From Acidobacteriota bacterium (GTDB taxonomy: Bacteria > Acidobacteriota > Vicinamibacteria > Vicinamibacterales > UBA2999), in NCBI GenBank assembly GCA_016213695.1, contig JACQZV010000034.1:1-51392 (forward strand): DNA of 51,392 nucleotides, in the 5' to 3' direction. Under the pieces are notes generated by a model. It was not told the origin of the DNA, did no database searches, and saw nothing but the letters and a program-made list of their open reading frames with translations. Shown piece by piece: positions 16,863 through 30,210 of this stretch. The translations under genes were made by a program, and so were the position numbers. The number at the start of each line of letters is the position of its first letter. The stretch's first letter is position 1.

Positions 16863-18256
16863 ATGTCGTCCATCCTGACCGACAGCGTCCGCACGGCGCT
16901 CGTGACTGAGCTGCGCGCGCTGCTCGCCGACCGCTGCAGCACCAACCCCACGCAGATCGAACATCACAGCCACGGCGAGTCGTGGCACGCGCCCGGCGCG
17001 CCCGATGTCGTGGTCTTTCCGGCCGCCACCGACGAAGTCGCCGCCATCGTCCGGATTGCCGCGCAGCATCGGGCGCCCATCGTGCCGTTTGGCGTCGGCT
17101 CCTCCCTCGAGGGGCACGTCAACGCCGTCTGCGGCGGCGTCTCGATCGACCTGTCGCGGATGAACCGCGTGCTCCGCGTCAGCGCGGAGGACCTCGATTG
17201 CCAGGTGGAAGCGGGAGTGACCCACCGGCAGCTGAACAAGGCGCTCGCTAATACGGGCCTGCACTTCACCGTCGATCCGGGCGCCGACGCCAGCATCGGC
17301 GGCATGGCGGCCACGCGCGCCTCCGGGACGACGGCCGTTCGCTACGGGACGATGCGTGAGGTCGTCCTCGGCCTGACGGTCGTGCTCGCCGACGGACGGA
17401 TCATTCACACGGGCGGGCGGGCCAGGAAATCGTCGGCCGGCTACGACCTGACGCGCCTGTTTGTCGGGTCCGAGGGCACGCTCGGCGTCATCACCGACGT
17501 GACGCTGCGCCTCTACGGGCTGCCCGAGGCGGTGTCGGCCGCCGTCTGCGGGTTCGACACGATGGACGGCGCCGTCCAGACGGTCATCACCACCATGCAG
17601 CTCGGGGTGCCGGTGGCGCGGATGGAGCTGCTCGACGAGCCGCAGATCGACGCGGTCAACCGGTACTCGCACCTGAACTATCCGCTCAAGCCGACGATCT
17701 TCTTCGAGTTCCACGGGACGAGCGCCGCGGGCGTGGCCGAGCACGCGCAATCGGCGCAGGAGATTGCCGCGGAGAACGGCGGCACCGGCTTCGAGTGGGC
17801 GACCACGCCCGAGGATCGCGCCAGGCTCTGGCAGGCGCGTCACCACGCGTTCTACGCGTCGCTGGCGCTGCGCCCGGGCTCCAAGGCGTGGACGACCGAC
17901 GTCTGCGTGCCGATTTCGCAGCTGGCCGCGTGCATCCTCGAGACGCGGCGCGACGTGCAGCGCTCGAGCCTGATTGCGCCGCTCATGGGGCATGCCGGCG
18001 ACGGAAACTTCCACCTGGTGTTTGCCCTGGACCCGTCCGATCCGCGCGAGCTCGCTGAGGCCGGCGAGATCAACGGCCGTCTGGTGCGGCGGGCGCAGGC
18101 GATGGGCGGGACGTGCACGGGCGAGCACGGCGTCGGCCTCGGCAAGATCGAGTACCTCGCGGACGAACACGGCGCGGCCCTCGACGTCATGAAGACGATC
18201 AAGCGCGCGCTGGATCCGGGCAACCTGATGAACCCGGGTAAGATGTTTCGGATGTG

Positions 18257-18257
<1 letters not shown>
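16863..18257 (+). CDS. FAD-linked oxidase, D-lactate dehydrogenase/GlcD type
   Basis: 464 aa. PCMH-type FAD-binding domain: '[31 protein letters not shown]', '[35 protein letters not shown]', '[21 protein letters not shown]'. The C-terminal FAD-oxidase domain has '[18 protein letters not shown]' and '[14 protein letters not shown]', the signature of D-lactate dehydrogenase and glycolate oxidase GlcD. The length fits a single-chain LDHD-type enzyme. There is no glcE or glcF. It overlaps parC by one base (TGATG), so the two are likely co-transcribed by chance of packing. Confidence 0.9.
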
Positions 18258-20647
<2,390 letters not shown>

Positions 20648-20719
20648 GGAGGCCCTCCATCACGACCGCCCGGAGCATTTCACGCATTTCAGGCCGCGGC
20701 GCCGCTGCCGCGCGAATCA

Positions 20720-22148
20720 ATGAACATCACACCAGACAACCCTAGTACCCGTATCGCCGTCTTCATCGACTTCGACAACGTCGAGATCGGCGTCAAGAAC
20801 ACGATCGGCGGACAATTCGACATCGGCCTCGTCCTCGACGCCATCAAGGAGCGCGGCGAAATCGTCACCAAGATCGCCTACAGCGACTGGAAGCGGTCGG
20901 CCGACTACAGCCGCTCGATGACGCAGCACGCCATCCGCATGGTGCAGCGCAACGTCACCCCCGGCGGCGACAAGAACGGCGCCGACATCACGATGGCGCT
21001 CGACGCACTCGAGCTGGCCTTCACGCACAATCACATCAACATGTTCGTCATCGTCGGCGGCGACAGCGACTTCATCTCGCTCGTGGAGAAGCTGAAGCAG
21101 TACGGCCGCAAGGTGCTCGTGGTCGGCGGCCGCCAGTTCACCAGCGTGACGATGCAGAAGAACTGCCACGAGTTCATCGCGTACGAGAATCTCGCCGGCA
21201 CCCGCGGCGGTCCCCGCCACGCGACGCGCGGCGTCAGGCCGTCCACCGGCACGGCGGCGACCCCGGTCGCCGACGCGCTGCCGCTCGTGCGCCGCGCGCT
21301 GAAGGTGCTGTCGGACCGCGAGGTGACGCCGCAGCTCGGCCTGCTCAAGAGCACGCTGCTGCAGCTCGATTCGACCTTCTCGGAGCGCGAATACGGCGCC
21401 GGCAGCTTCCGCGACTTCATGGAAAAGATCGCCGAGTCGGGCGCGGTCACGCTGCGCCACGCCGGCCGCAACATCCTCGTCGAGTCGCGCGAGGACGGCG
21501 CGGGACCTGTGCCGGAGCCCGGCGCCGCCGCGCCGGAGCCGGCCGCTCCCGTCGAGACCGACGGCGACGAGGAGACGCTGCCGCCCTCGCCGATGACGCT
21601 GCAGGACGGCATTCGCGCCGTGCAGAAGGCGTTCGGCGAGGCGTCGCCGCAGCCGCGCTGGCCGCTGTACGTGCGCCAGGCCAAGCAGTTTCTCCGGACG
21701 GCGATCGACGGGTTCGACGAGCGCAACTACGGCTACGCGTCGGTTGTCGATCTGCTGCGCGCGGCGGGCAAGGACGGCGTGCTGCGCGTCGAACGCGACC
21801 GCCACGGCGCCATTCGCGCGTTCCCCGGTCCGAGGCTCGGTCGTTCATCTGTCGCTGAGGCTGTCGAAGTGACGGAATCGGCTGAAGCGGCTGAATCGGC
21901 TGTTGACGTACGCAGTGTCCGGCTTCAGCCGGACTTGGACGCGGACTCTGCCGAGCCGGTGGAGGACGCGCCAGTCGTCGACGCGCAGCCGGTCGAGGAG
22001 ACCGAGACGCCGCCGGCCGAGCCGGCCAAGCGCGGCGGCCGCAAGCGCAAGACCGCCGGAAAACCGGCGGCGCGTGCGGGCGGGGCGAAGGCGGCCAGGC
22101 CGCGCGCCCGCCGGACGGTCACCGCCAAAGACGCCGCCGCCGACGGCC

Positions 22149-22156
<8 letters not shown>
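20720..22156 (+). CDS. NYN-domain protein with two OST-HTH/LOTUS domains
   Basis: 478 aa. The N-terminal NYN (PIN-like RNase) domain shows 'AVFIDFDNVEIG', 'DWKRSADYSRSMTQHAIRMV', 'NGADITMALDALELAF' and 'MFVIVGGDSDFISLVEKLKQ', with the acidic residues of the nuclease site in place. Two OST-HTH (LOTUS) RNA-binding domains follow at about residues 190-260 and 290-370. The tail is low-complexity and Lys/Arg/Ala-rich, suggesting nucleic-acid contact. An 18 bp palindrome is translated as part of 'VRLQPD' in the linker. It lies between the topoisomerase subunit genes and overlaps parE by 8 bp. Probable role: RNA cleavage or processing; substrate unknown. Confidence 0.87.
21917..21934. repeat. REP-like palindrome inside the NYN gene
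   Basis: Perfect 8 bp arms GTCCGGCT / AGCCGGAC with a 2 bp loop, in frame, encoding 'VRLQPD'. From memory, this peptide recurs in unrelated Acidobacteriota proteins, which suggests a dispersed palindromic repeat. Confidence 0.6.
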
Positions 22157-24049
<1,893 letters not shown>

Positions 24050-24053
<4 letters not shown>

Positions 24054-24937
24054 CCGTACGACTCGCGCTTGATCCGCGCGTCGGGCACGCCGACGGCGCG
24101 GAGATTGGCCAGCGTCGTCTCGATGAACCGCGGCTGCGGCTCGGCGCCCGCCTCTTTCGCCGCCTCCCGGTCCCACTTTGAAATGCCCGGCCCGCACAGG
24201 TACACCAGGCATTCGGACGGCCGCGGGATCAGCTCGCGCAGCAGCGCCTCACCAATCCGTCCCTTCCTGACCGACGGTCCGTAGATCGACGCGTCAGTCT
24301 CGCGCGTCAGCGTGTGCACGACCGTGAGGCGATCCGGGTGCTGCCGGGTCAGCTCGGCCAGCGCATTCCGGTAGATCACGTCGCTCCACGTCTTGTTCGA
24401 ATAGATGAACGTGTGGCGCAGCGACGGAATGTTCGCGAGGGCGAACTTCAGGATCGAGAGGTTCGGCACGCTCCCCGATCCGGCCACGACGTGGACGAGG
24501 TGATCGGTCTTCGAGGTGACGTCGGGCGGCAGGGTATAGGGTCCGGTGAAGCCGGTGACGACCAGCCGCGTGCCGCGCATCGCCTGCTGCACGAGCAGCG
24601 GCGAGAGCAGCGGCGGATATTTCGTCACGTTCGGAATGAAGAGCTCCTCCTTCACCGTGACGGCGAGATACCGCTCGTCCGGCGAGGAGCACATCGAGTA
24701 GGCGCGCGGCGGCTCCGGCTTGCCTTTGAGGTGTTCCAGGAAGGCCGTCACCTGGCTGAGCGCCACGAACTGGTGCGGGTCGATCGTCAGAAAATGTCCC
24801 GCTTTGTACTCGAGGCGGTCGTTGCCGGCGAACAGCACGAGCGTCGCCGTGTCAGGCGTCTCGACGACGACGTCGACCACCACGGTCTCGAGCTCTTTGA
24901 TGCGCCGTGACGGCGCGGCAGCGGTGTCGGTCTGCAT
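24050..24937 (-). CDS. Ferredoxin-NADP reductase-type FAD/NAD(P) oxidoreductase
   Basis: 295 aa. FAD-binding domain with 'YKAGHFLTIDPHQ' and the 'RAYSMCSSPDERYLAVTVK' motif (RxYS), then 'GFTGPYTLPPD'; NAD(P)-binding domain with 'LVHVVAGSGSVPNLSILKFAL', 'FIYSNKTWSDVIYRNALAEL' and 'VYLCGPGISKWDREAAKEAGA'. No 2Fe-2S domain is fused. It likely moves electrons between NAD(P)H and a ferredoxin-like or oxygenase partner not encoded here. Convergent with parE through a shared CTAG. The start at 24935-24937 gives a polar N-terminus 'MQTDTAAAPSRRIKELE'. Confidence 0.85.
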
Positions 24938-25027
24938 GGCGATGAACGTCTGACTTCACCATGTTTCTCGCGCGCGCGCAACACCGGGGGGACGTAGTAG
25001 ACTGCCCCCGGATTCATTCCGGGTTCA

Positions 25028-26449
25028 ATGGCCAGTTCCCCGCCGGCACGCAAGACGTTCGATCGCTCGATCGTCGAAGGTTCCATCGGTCCCGCCGTCT
25101 GGCGCCTCGCCTGGCCGACGATGCTGCAGAACGTGATTGCCGGACTGCAGGGCATCATCGATCACGCGATGGTGGGCCACTTCGTCGGCTACACCGGGAA
25201 CGCCGCCGTCGGCGTCAGCTGGCAGATCATCATCGTCGTGATCGTGTTTGCCGTCTCCGTGTTCACGGGGATGGGCGTGCTCGTCGCCCGCTTCGCCGGC
25301 GCCAACCAGCCCGACAAGGTCAACCGCGTCGTCTACCAGGCGTTTCTGACGGCCGCGGGGCTCGCGGTCGTGCTCGGCGCGGTGGGGTGGATCGCGGCCC
25401 CCGCGCTGCTCGATCTGGTCCGCGCGGAGCCGGCCGTGCACGCCCAGGCGCTGCCGTTTCTCCGCACGATGTTCGTCGGCTTCATCGGCATGATGATGTT
25501 CTTCATGCTGAGCGGCGCCTTCCGCGCCGCGGGCGATCCGCACACGCCGCTCCGGCTCGGCATCGCGATGACGGTGCTGACCATCGCGTTCAACGTCGTG
25601 CTGATTCCGGCGATCGGCACGCTCGGCGCGGCCTACGGCACGGTCGCGAGCAGCACGCTCGTGTCGGCCTGGGGCATCTGGCGGCTGATGCGGCCGGCGT
25701 CCGTCATTCACTTCGGGCGCGGGATGGATCGCCGGCCCGATTTCACGATCATCCGGTCGCTCTTCCGGTTCGGCCTGCCGACCGGCGTGCAGGGGATCGC
25801 GATGAACATCGCGGGCGTCCTGCTGCTGCGCTTCATCGGCTCGCTCGCGCAGAGCGCCGAGGCGCAGGCGGCGTTCGCCGTCGGCTACACGGAGCTGTTC
25901 TCGCTGATTACCTGGACGTCGGTGGGGCTGATGGGCGCCTCGTCGACCGTGGCAGGGCAGAACCTCGGCGCCGGCCATCCCGATCGCGCGCTGGCGGGCG
26001 TGAGGGTGGCCTCGCACATCGGCCTCGGCGTCGCAGCGGTGGTCGGCGCGATGTTCCTGCTGGTGCCGCGCTACCTGCTCGCCATCTTCGGCATGACCGA
26101 CGTGCGCGTCATCGATATCGCCGCGCAGCTGCTGCGGTACCTCAGCGTGTCGGGCTTCTTCATCACCGTCGCGCTCTGCTACACGGGCGCGCTCCAGGGG
26201 ACCGGCGACACGCGAAGCCCGCTCTACATTTCGATCTTTTCGCAGATCGTGATCCCGCTGGGCCTCTGCTCGTTCTTCCAGGCCACCTCGACCCTGCAGC
26301 CCGCCCACATCTGGGCGGCGATCCTGAGCGGCCACGTGGCGCGCTGCACGTTGAGCGTGGCGCGGTTCAGGCAGCAGAAGTGGCGCAGCATCGCGGTCGA
26401 CATCGATCCCGCGCCGCCGCTCGCCACCGAGGAGTCCGGGCTGAGCTGA
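25028..26449 (+). CDS. MATE-family multidrug/Na+ antiporter
   Basis: 473 aa, twelve predicted TM segments in two related halves. Family signatures: 'SIGPAVWRLAWPTMLQNVIAGLQGIIDHAMVGHFVG', 'LVARFAGANQPDKVNRVV', 'FRFGLPTGVQGIAMNIAG', 'SSTVAGQNLGAGHPDRA' and 'FITVALCYTGALQGTGDTRSP'. MATE pumps export cationic drugs or metabolites using Na+ or H+ gradients. Divergent from the reductase gene. Substrate unknown. Short basic C-terminal tail after the last helix. Confidence 0.92.
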   Translation: MASSPPARKTFDRSIVEGSIGPAVWRLAWPTMLQNVIAGLQGIIDHAMVGHFVGYTGNAAVGVSWQIIIVVIVFAVSVFTGMGVLVARFAGANQPDKVNRVVYQAFLTAAGLAVVLGAVGWIAAPALLDLVRAEPAVHAQALPFLRTMFVGFIGMMMFFMLSGAFRAAGDPHTPLRLGIAMTVLTIAFNVVLIPAIGTLGAAYGTVASSTLVSAWGIWRLMRPASVIHFGRGMDRRPDFTIIRSLFRFGLPTGVQGIAMNIAGVLLLRFIGSLAQSAEAQAAFAVGYTELFSLITWTSVGLMGASSTVAGQNLGAGHPDRALAGVRVASHIGLGVAAVVGAMFLLVPRYLLAIFGMTDVRVIDIAAQLLRYLSVSGFFITVALCYTGALQGTGDTRSPLYISIFSQIVIPLGLCSFFQATSTLQPAHIWAAILSGHVARCTLSVARFRQQKWRSIAVDIDPAPPLATEESGLS

Positions 26450-26513
26450 CGTCGCCGCACGCCTGGCGCCCGGTGGCGCGCAGGTGTATAACGTCGTGGC
26501 GAGGAGGGTGCGG

Positions 26514-27377
26514 ATGAGCGGTCGGTTCTTCCATCTCGCCGCTGCGGCGGCGGTCGCGGCCGCGGTGCTCGTCCCGGCTTCCGGCTCGGGGCAGACGACG
26601 AAGCCGGTCTCCGCCTGGACCCCGCCCCGCACACCGGACGGCCAGCCCGACCTGCAGGGGTTCTGGGCGAATCAGGGGAGACGCCTGGCCACCTACAACA
26701 TCGAGGGCCCCGCCGATCCGACGCATGTGATGCTGAGCGGCAACGCGACCGACGATCGGAGCCTGATCGTCGATCCCGCCGACGGCAAAGTGCCGTACCA
26801 GCCGTGGGCGCGCGCCCGGCAGCAGGATGTCTTCGACCACCATCTCAACCCGACGAGGTGGGAGCACGTGGATCCGCATACGCGCTGCTTTGTCAGCGGC
26901 ATTCCCCGCATCTTCTATCAGGGGACGTTCCAGATCCTGCAGACGCCCGGCTACGTCGTGGTCCTGCAGGAGTTCAATCACGCCTATCGCATCATTCCGC
27001 TCGACGGGCGGCCGCATCTGTCGGAGCACATCAAGCTCTGGATGGGCGATTCGCGCGGCCGCTGGGAGGGGAACACGCTCGTCGTCGACGTGACCAGCAA
27101 GAACGACCGGACCAGGTTCGACATCGTCGGCGACTTCCACAGCGACGGGGTGCACATCCGCGAGCGCTTCACGCCCCTCGACGCCGACACGATCCGCTAC
27201 GAGGCCACGTTCGACGACCCACAGGTGTACACGAGGCCGTTCACCATGGCGCTGACGCTCGGGCGCGCCGTGCGCGGGGAGGCGGCCAGGAGCTACCAGC
27301 TGATGGAAGAGGCGTGTCACGAGGGCGAGCGGAATACGCCCACCATGCTGTTCAATCTCGAGAGCGGCCGGCCATGA
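26514..27377 (+). CDS. Secreted protein of unknown function (acidobacterial family)
   Basis: 287 aa. ATG 26514 is preceded by 'GAGGAGGG'; an upstream in-frame start only adds a non-signal leader. Signal peptide 'FFHLAAAAAVAAAVLVPASG'. The mature protein opens with 'AWTPPRTPDGQPDLQGFWAN' and continues with 'CFVSGIPRIFYQGTFQILQTPGYVVVLQE', 'AYRIIPLDGRPHLSEHIKLWMGDSRGRWEGNTLVVD' and 'RFTPLDADTIRYEATFDDP'. I recognise the pattern as a family very common in Acidobacteriota genomes, without an assigned function. Beta-rich, probably periplasmic. Confidence 0.75.
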   Translation: MSGRFFHLAAAAAVAAAVLVPASGSGQTTKPVSAWTPPRTPDGQPDLQGFWANQGRRLATYNIEGPADPTHVMLSGNATDDRSLIVDPADGKVPYQPWARARQQDVFDHHLNPTRWEHVDPHTRCFVSGIPRIFYQGTFQILQTPGYVVVLQEFNHAYRIIPLDGRPHLSEHIKLWMGDSRGRWEGNTLVVDVTSKNDRTRFDIVGDFHSDGVHIRERFTPLDADTIRYEATFDDPQVYTRPFTMALTLGRAVRGEAARSYQLMEEACHEGERNTPTMLFNLESGRP

Positions 27378-27406
27378 CGCACGCCGAACGGCCGTAGAAT
27401 CGATGC

Positions 27407-29026
27407 GTGGCTGATTCCCGCGTTCCACCTCCCGTCAACGAACCCAATCTCAACTACCTGCCCGGCTCGCCGGAGCGCGCCGAGCTGAAGGCGCGCCTGG
27501 CGTCGATGGCGTCCGAGCGGATCGACATTCCGCTCATCGTCGACGGCCGCGACATTCGAACGGGTAAGACGTCGCAGGCGGTGATGCCGCACGACCATCG
27601 CCACGTGCTGGCCGACTGGCACAGGGCCGAACCCGCGCACGTCGAGCAGGCGACGGCGGCGGCGGCCAGGGCCCACCGGGACTGGTCGGCGTGGCCGCTC
27701 GAGGACCGCGCCGCCGTGTTCCTCCGCGCGGCGGAGCTCCTGACGACCACGTGGCGCGCCACGCTGAACGCGGCGACGATGCTCGGTCAGTCGAAGACGG
27801 TGTTCCAGGCGGAGATCGACGCCGCCGCTGAACTCATCGATTTCTGGCGCTTCAATCCGCACTCCGCGCAGGAGCTGTACCGCGAGCAGCCGGTCAGCAG
27901 CCACGCCATGTGGAACCGGATGGAGTACCGGCCGCTCGAGGGCTTCGTTTACGCCGTGACGCCGTTCAATTTCACGTCGATCGGCGGCAACCTGCCGACG
28001 GCGCCGGCGCTCATGGGCAACACGGTGGTCTGGAAGCCGGCCTCCACCGCCGTGCTGAGCGGGTACTACATCATGCGTCTGCTCGAGGCCGCGGGGCTGC
28101 CTCCCGGTGTCATCAACTTCGTCCCCGGCGACGCCGTGCAGATCTCGGGTGCGGTCCTCGACTCGCCGGCGCTTGCGGGCATTCACTTCACCGGCAGCAC
28201 GCCCGTCTTCCAGGGCATGTGGAAGACGGTCGGCGACAACATCGCCCGGTACAGGAACTACCCCCGGCTGGTCGGCGAGACGGGCGGCAAGGATTTCATC
28301 GTGGCCCACTCGTCAGCCGACGCGCAGGAGCTGGCGGTGGCGATCGCCCGGGGCGCCTTCGAGTACCAGGGGCAGAAGTGCTCGGCCGCGAGCCGCGTCT
28401 ACATTCCGCGGTCGCTCTGGCCCGACGTGCGCGACCGGGTCGTGGCGATGATGCGCGAGATGCCGATGGGCGACGTCCGCGACTTCAGGACGTTTGTCGG
28501 TGCCGTCATCGACCGTCAGGCGTTCGCCAGGATCAGCGGCTATCTCGAGGATGCGCGGCGGAACGCCACGATCGTGCAGGGCGGGGGCGCCCGCGACGAG
28601 CAGGGCTACTTCATCGAACCGACGCTCGTGGAGACAGCGGATCCCGGGTATCGCCTGTTGTGCGAAGAGGTGTTCGGACCGGTGGTCGCCGCGTACGTCT
28701 ATCCGGACGACCGGTGGGAGGAGACGCTGCGCCTCGTGGACGAGACGTCGCCGTACGGCCTGACCGGCGCGGTCTTCAGCCGCGACCGGACGGCTGTTCG
28801 CCAGGCGATGTCGGCGCTGCGCTACGCCGCCGGCAATTTCTACATCAACGACAAGCCGACCGGCGCCGTCGTCGGCCAGCAGCCGTTCGGCGGGGCGCGC
28901 GGGTCGGGCACCAACGACAAGGCCGGGTCGAAGCTGAACCTGATGCGGTGGACGAGCGCGCGCACCATCAAGGAAACGTTCGCGCCGCCGCGCGACTACC
29001 GGTACGGGTACATGGCGGAAGAATAA
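27407..29026 (+). CDS. pruA: L-glutamate gamma-semialdehyde dehydrogenase (1-pyrroline-5-carboxylate dehydrogenase)
   Basis: 539 aa from GTG 27407. The aldehyde dehydrogenase fold carries the P5CDH-specific long N-terminal region ('NEPNLNYLPGSPERAELKA'), 'GFVYAVTPFNFTSIGGNLPTAPALMGNTVVWKP', general base in 'LVGETGGKDFIVAH', and catalytic Cys near residue 325 in 'EYQGQKCSAASRVYIP'. It ends with 'YGLTGAVFSRD' and 'QQPFGGARGSGTNDKAG'. It oxidises glutamate semialdehyde to glutamate in proline degradation. No proline dehydrogenase is adjacent. It is the last chromosomal gene before the accessory island. Confidence 0.93.
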   Translation: MADSRVPPPVNEPNLNYLPGSPERAELKARLASMASERIDIPLIVDGRDIRTGKTSQAVMPHDHRHVLADWHRAEPAHVEQATAAAARAHRDWSAWPLEDRAAVFLRAAELLTTTWRATLNAATMLGQSKTVFQAEIDAAAELIDFWRFNPHSAQELYREQPVSSHAMWNRMEYRPLEGFVYAVTPFNFTSIGGNLPTAPALMGNTVVWKPASTAVLSGYYIMRLLEAAGLPPGVINFVPGDAVQISGAVLDSPALAGIHFTGSTPVFQGMWKTVGDNIARYRNYPRLVGETGGKDFIVAHSSADAQELAVAIARGAFEYQGQKCSAASRVYIPRSLWPDVRDRVVAMMREMPMGDVRDFRTFVGAVIDRQAFARISGYLEDARRNATIVQGGGARDEQGYFIEPTLVETADPGYRLLCEEVFGPVVAAYVYPDDRWEETLRLVDETSPYGLTGAVFSRDRTAVRQAMSALRYAAGNFYINDKPTGAVVGQQPFGGARGSGTNDKAGSKLNLMRWTSARTIKETFAPPRDYRYGYMAEE

Positions 29027-29056
29027 CCGCCAGCTTCCGATTCCCAGGCCGATTCC

Positions 29057-29091
29057 ACAAGCCACGGAGACACAGAGGCACGGAGAAACTC
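29057..29091 (+). repeat. Dispersed CACGGAG repeat, copy 3
   Basis: Sequence 'GCCACGGAGACACAGAGGCA' and flanks, between pruA and the truncated end of the integrase pseudogene. It marks the left edge of the integron island; copy 4, in opposite orientation, marks the right edge. Confidence 0.7.
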
Positions 29092-29157
29092 AGTTATTCC
29101 ACTTGAGCCGGGCGGAGCGACGGCGCATGGAACGGCTGCGACTGCGCGGGCGTACTC

Positions 29158-29572
29158 CGACTCCACGCGAGGATGGGGAACCGCTTGCTGTTCTGCGGCA
29201 TAGTGGAGGAACCGGCGCGCCCAGTCCGAGTAGGTACACTCCGTTCGATAGGAATAGTGGCGAGTCCTCACCCGCACCCGCAACTGCTCCAGCGCCGCCA
29301 ACGGACTCGTCCTCCCCTGTTCATCGACGACCGTGCTGGTCTGCCTGACGCACCTGCCAGTCCTCGAACCCGCCCTCCCGCTCCAGTTCCTCGCAGAACC
29401 CCCGCACTTGATCCGCCAAGGGCTCGTCCGAGGCCGGGCGCGACAGGAACCGCCGCACCCAGCGCACCAAGTACGGAGCCGCCGCCGGTCGTACCAACTG
29501 GGCCTTGAGAAGGAACTCGCCGAACTGCGAGCGTTCCATCGATTTCAGCAGGGACTTCGCGATGCGCGACAC
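29158..29572 (-). pseudogene. Integron-integrase-like tyrosine recombinase, N-terminal remnant
   Basis: Two adjacent reading frames on the minus strand join into one recombinase N-terminus. The first part (29572-29321) reads 'SLLKSMERSQFGEFLLKAQL...EDWQVRQADQ'. Then the frame changes and about 20 codons appear missing. The second part (about 29340-29158) reads 'VVDEQGRTSPLAALEQLRVR' and 'HYSYRTECTYSDWARRF', the SAM-like core-binding motif of IntI/Xer proteins. It breaks off after 'VPHPRVES'. The whole catalytic domain (R-H-R-Y) is absent, so no active enzyme can be made. Its start faces the attI and cassettes on the right, as in a true integron. Confidence 0.83.
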
Positions 29573-29601
29573 GAAGCACCGTGCTCGGTGTCAACTCCGG
29601 T

Positions 29602-29619
29602 GGTAGTGTCTCAGTTTGA
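29602..29619 (+). repeat. Left terminal inverted repeat of the IS1-family element
   Basis: Begins GGTAGTG, the usual GGTnnTG-type end of IS1-family elements. The stop codon of the two-TM passenger gene (29611-29613) lies inside it. Confidence 0.88.
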
Positions 29620-29814
29620 CCGCAGGCTGTTTTTAACCGCCCACCACGTGAGCCGCACAAATCCGCCAGCCACATAGATCGCCAGTGCCAACAAGAGCAC
29701 AAGAATGGGCTCGATGAGCTGTTCCGCCCACCAGAACCACGCTATCGCCACCAGAAGCGAGGCGACAAACCACAACCATTCACGGGCGATTACTGCCTTC
29801 GTCGGAGTGGGCAT
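29611..29814 (-). CDS. Small two-TM membrane protein (IS passenger)
   Basis: 67 aa. 'MPTPTKAVIAREWLWFVASLL' leads into two hydrophobic helices ('WFVASLLVAIAWFWW', 'PILVLLLALAIYVAGGFV') and a basic tail. I have seen similar openings ('TKxIIAREWL') in small hypothetical proteins of mobile DNA; no function is known. The stop codon lies inside the left terminal inverted repeat, so the gene has been carried right to the element's edge. Its GC is lower than that of chromosomal neighbours. Confidence 0.72.
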   Translation of the reverse strand: MPTPTKAVIAREWLWFVASLLVAIAWFWWAEQLIEPILVLLLALAIYVAGGFVRLTWWAVKNSLRSN

Positions 29815-29855
29815 CGCTGGAGTCTAGCACCCCCGATCCGTGCGATACTCCGGCT

Positions 29856-30077
29856 ATGCCAAAGCGGTCACGCAAGGAAATAGCCGACCCGAACCGCAGT
29901 GCGGCGAATGTGCTCAAGCAGATGTTCAAGGACGCGGACGACGGCAAGGATCCGTTGGCTGTTGCCTTAGGGCGGCGTGGCGGATTAAAGGGCGGTAAGG
30001 CAAGAGCGGCCAAGATGAGCCAGAAGGAACGTAGCGAAAGTGCTCGCAAGGCCGCGCGATCTAGATGGGCTAAGTGA
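29856..30077 (+). CDS. Small basic protein, GGLKGGKAR-type (IS passenger)
   Basis: 73 aa, strongly basic. The C-terminal half 'RRGGLKGGKARAAKMSQKER' followed by 'SESARKAARSRWAK' matches a very common small-protein pattern on plasmids, phages and transposons, perhaps nucleic-acid binding or an antitoxin-like partner. The N-terminus reads 'MPKRSRKEIADPNRSAANVL'. It is divergent from the two-TM gene with only 41 bp between them, so the shared promoter must lie there. A terminator hairpin follows at 30180. Confidence 0.7.
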   Translation: MPKRSRKEIADPNRSAANVLKQMFKDADDGKDPLAVALGRRGGLKGGKARAAKMSQKERSESARKAARSRWAK

Positions 30078-30179
30078 TTGTTGTACAACACGATCCAGCA
30101 GATCAAGCACTTGACTGTAACAGGTAAACGCATCTAATCTGAAGGTCGCTTTCGGACTGGGCATACCCGGTCGGCGATT

Positions 30180-30210
30180 GGCCCTGGGCAACCGGGGCCT
30201 TTCGTTTTTT
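30180..30210 (+). terminator. Rho-independent terminator
   Basis: Stem GGCCCTGG / CCGGGGCC (one G-T pair) with loop GCAA, then TTTCGTTTTTT. It ends transcription from the small basic gene, facing the convergent DUF3800 gene, whose stop overlaps the T-run. Confidence 0.75.

Noticed and set aside
29268..29702. A 144-codon minus-strand frame over the integrase remnant
   Set aside because: Low-complexity Gly/Ala/Arg product; it crosses the transposon end and conflicts with the recognisable recombinase fragments.
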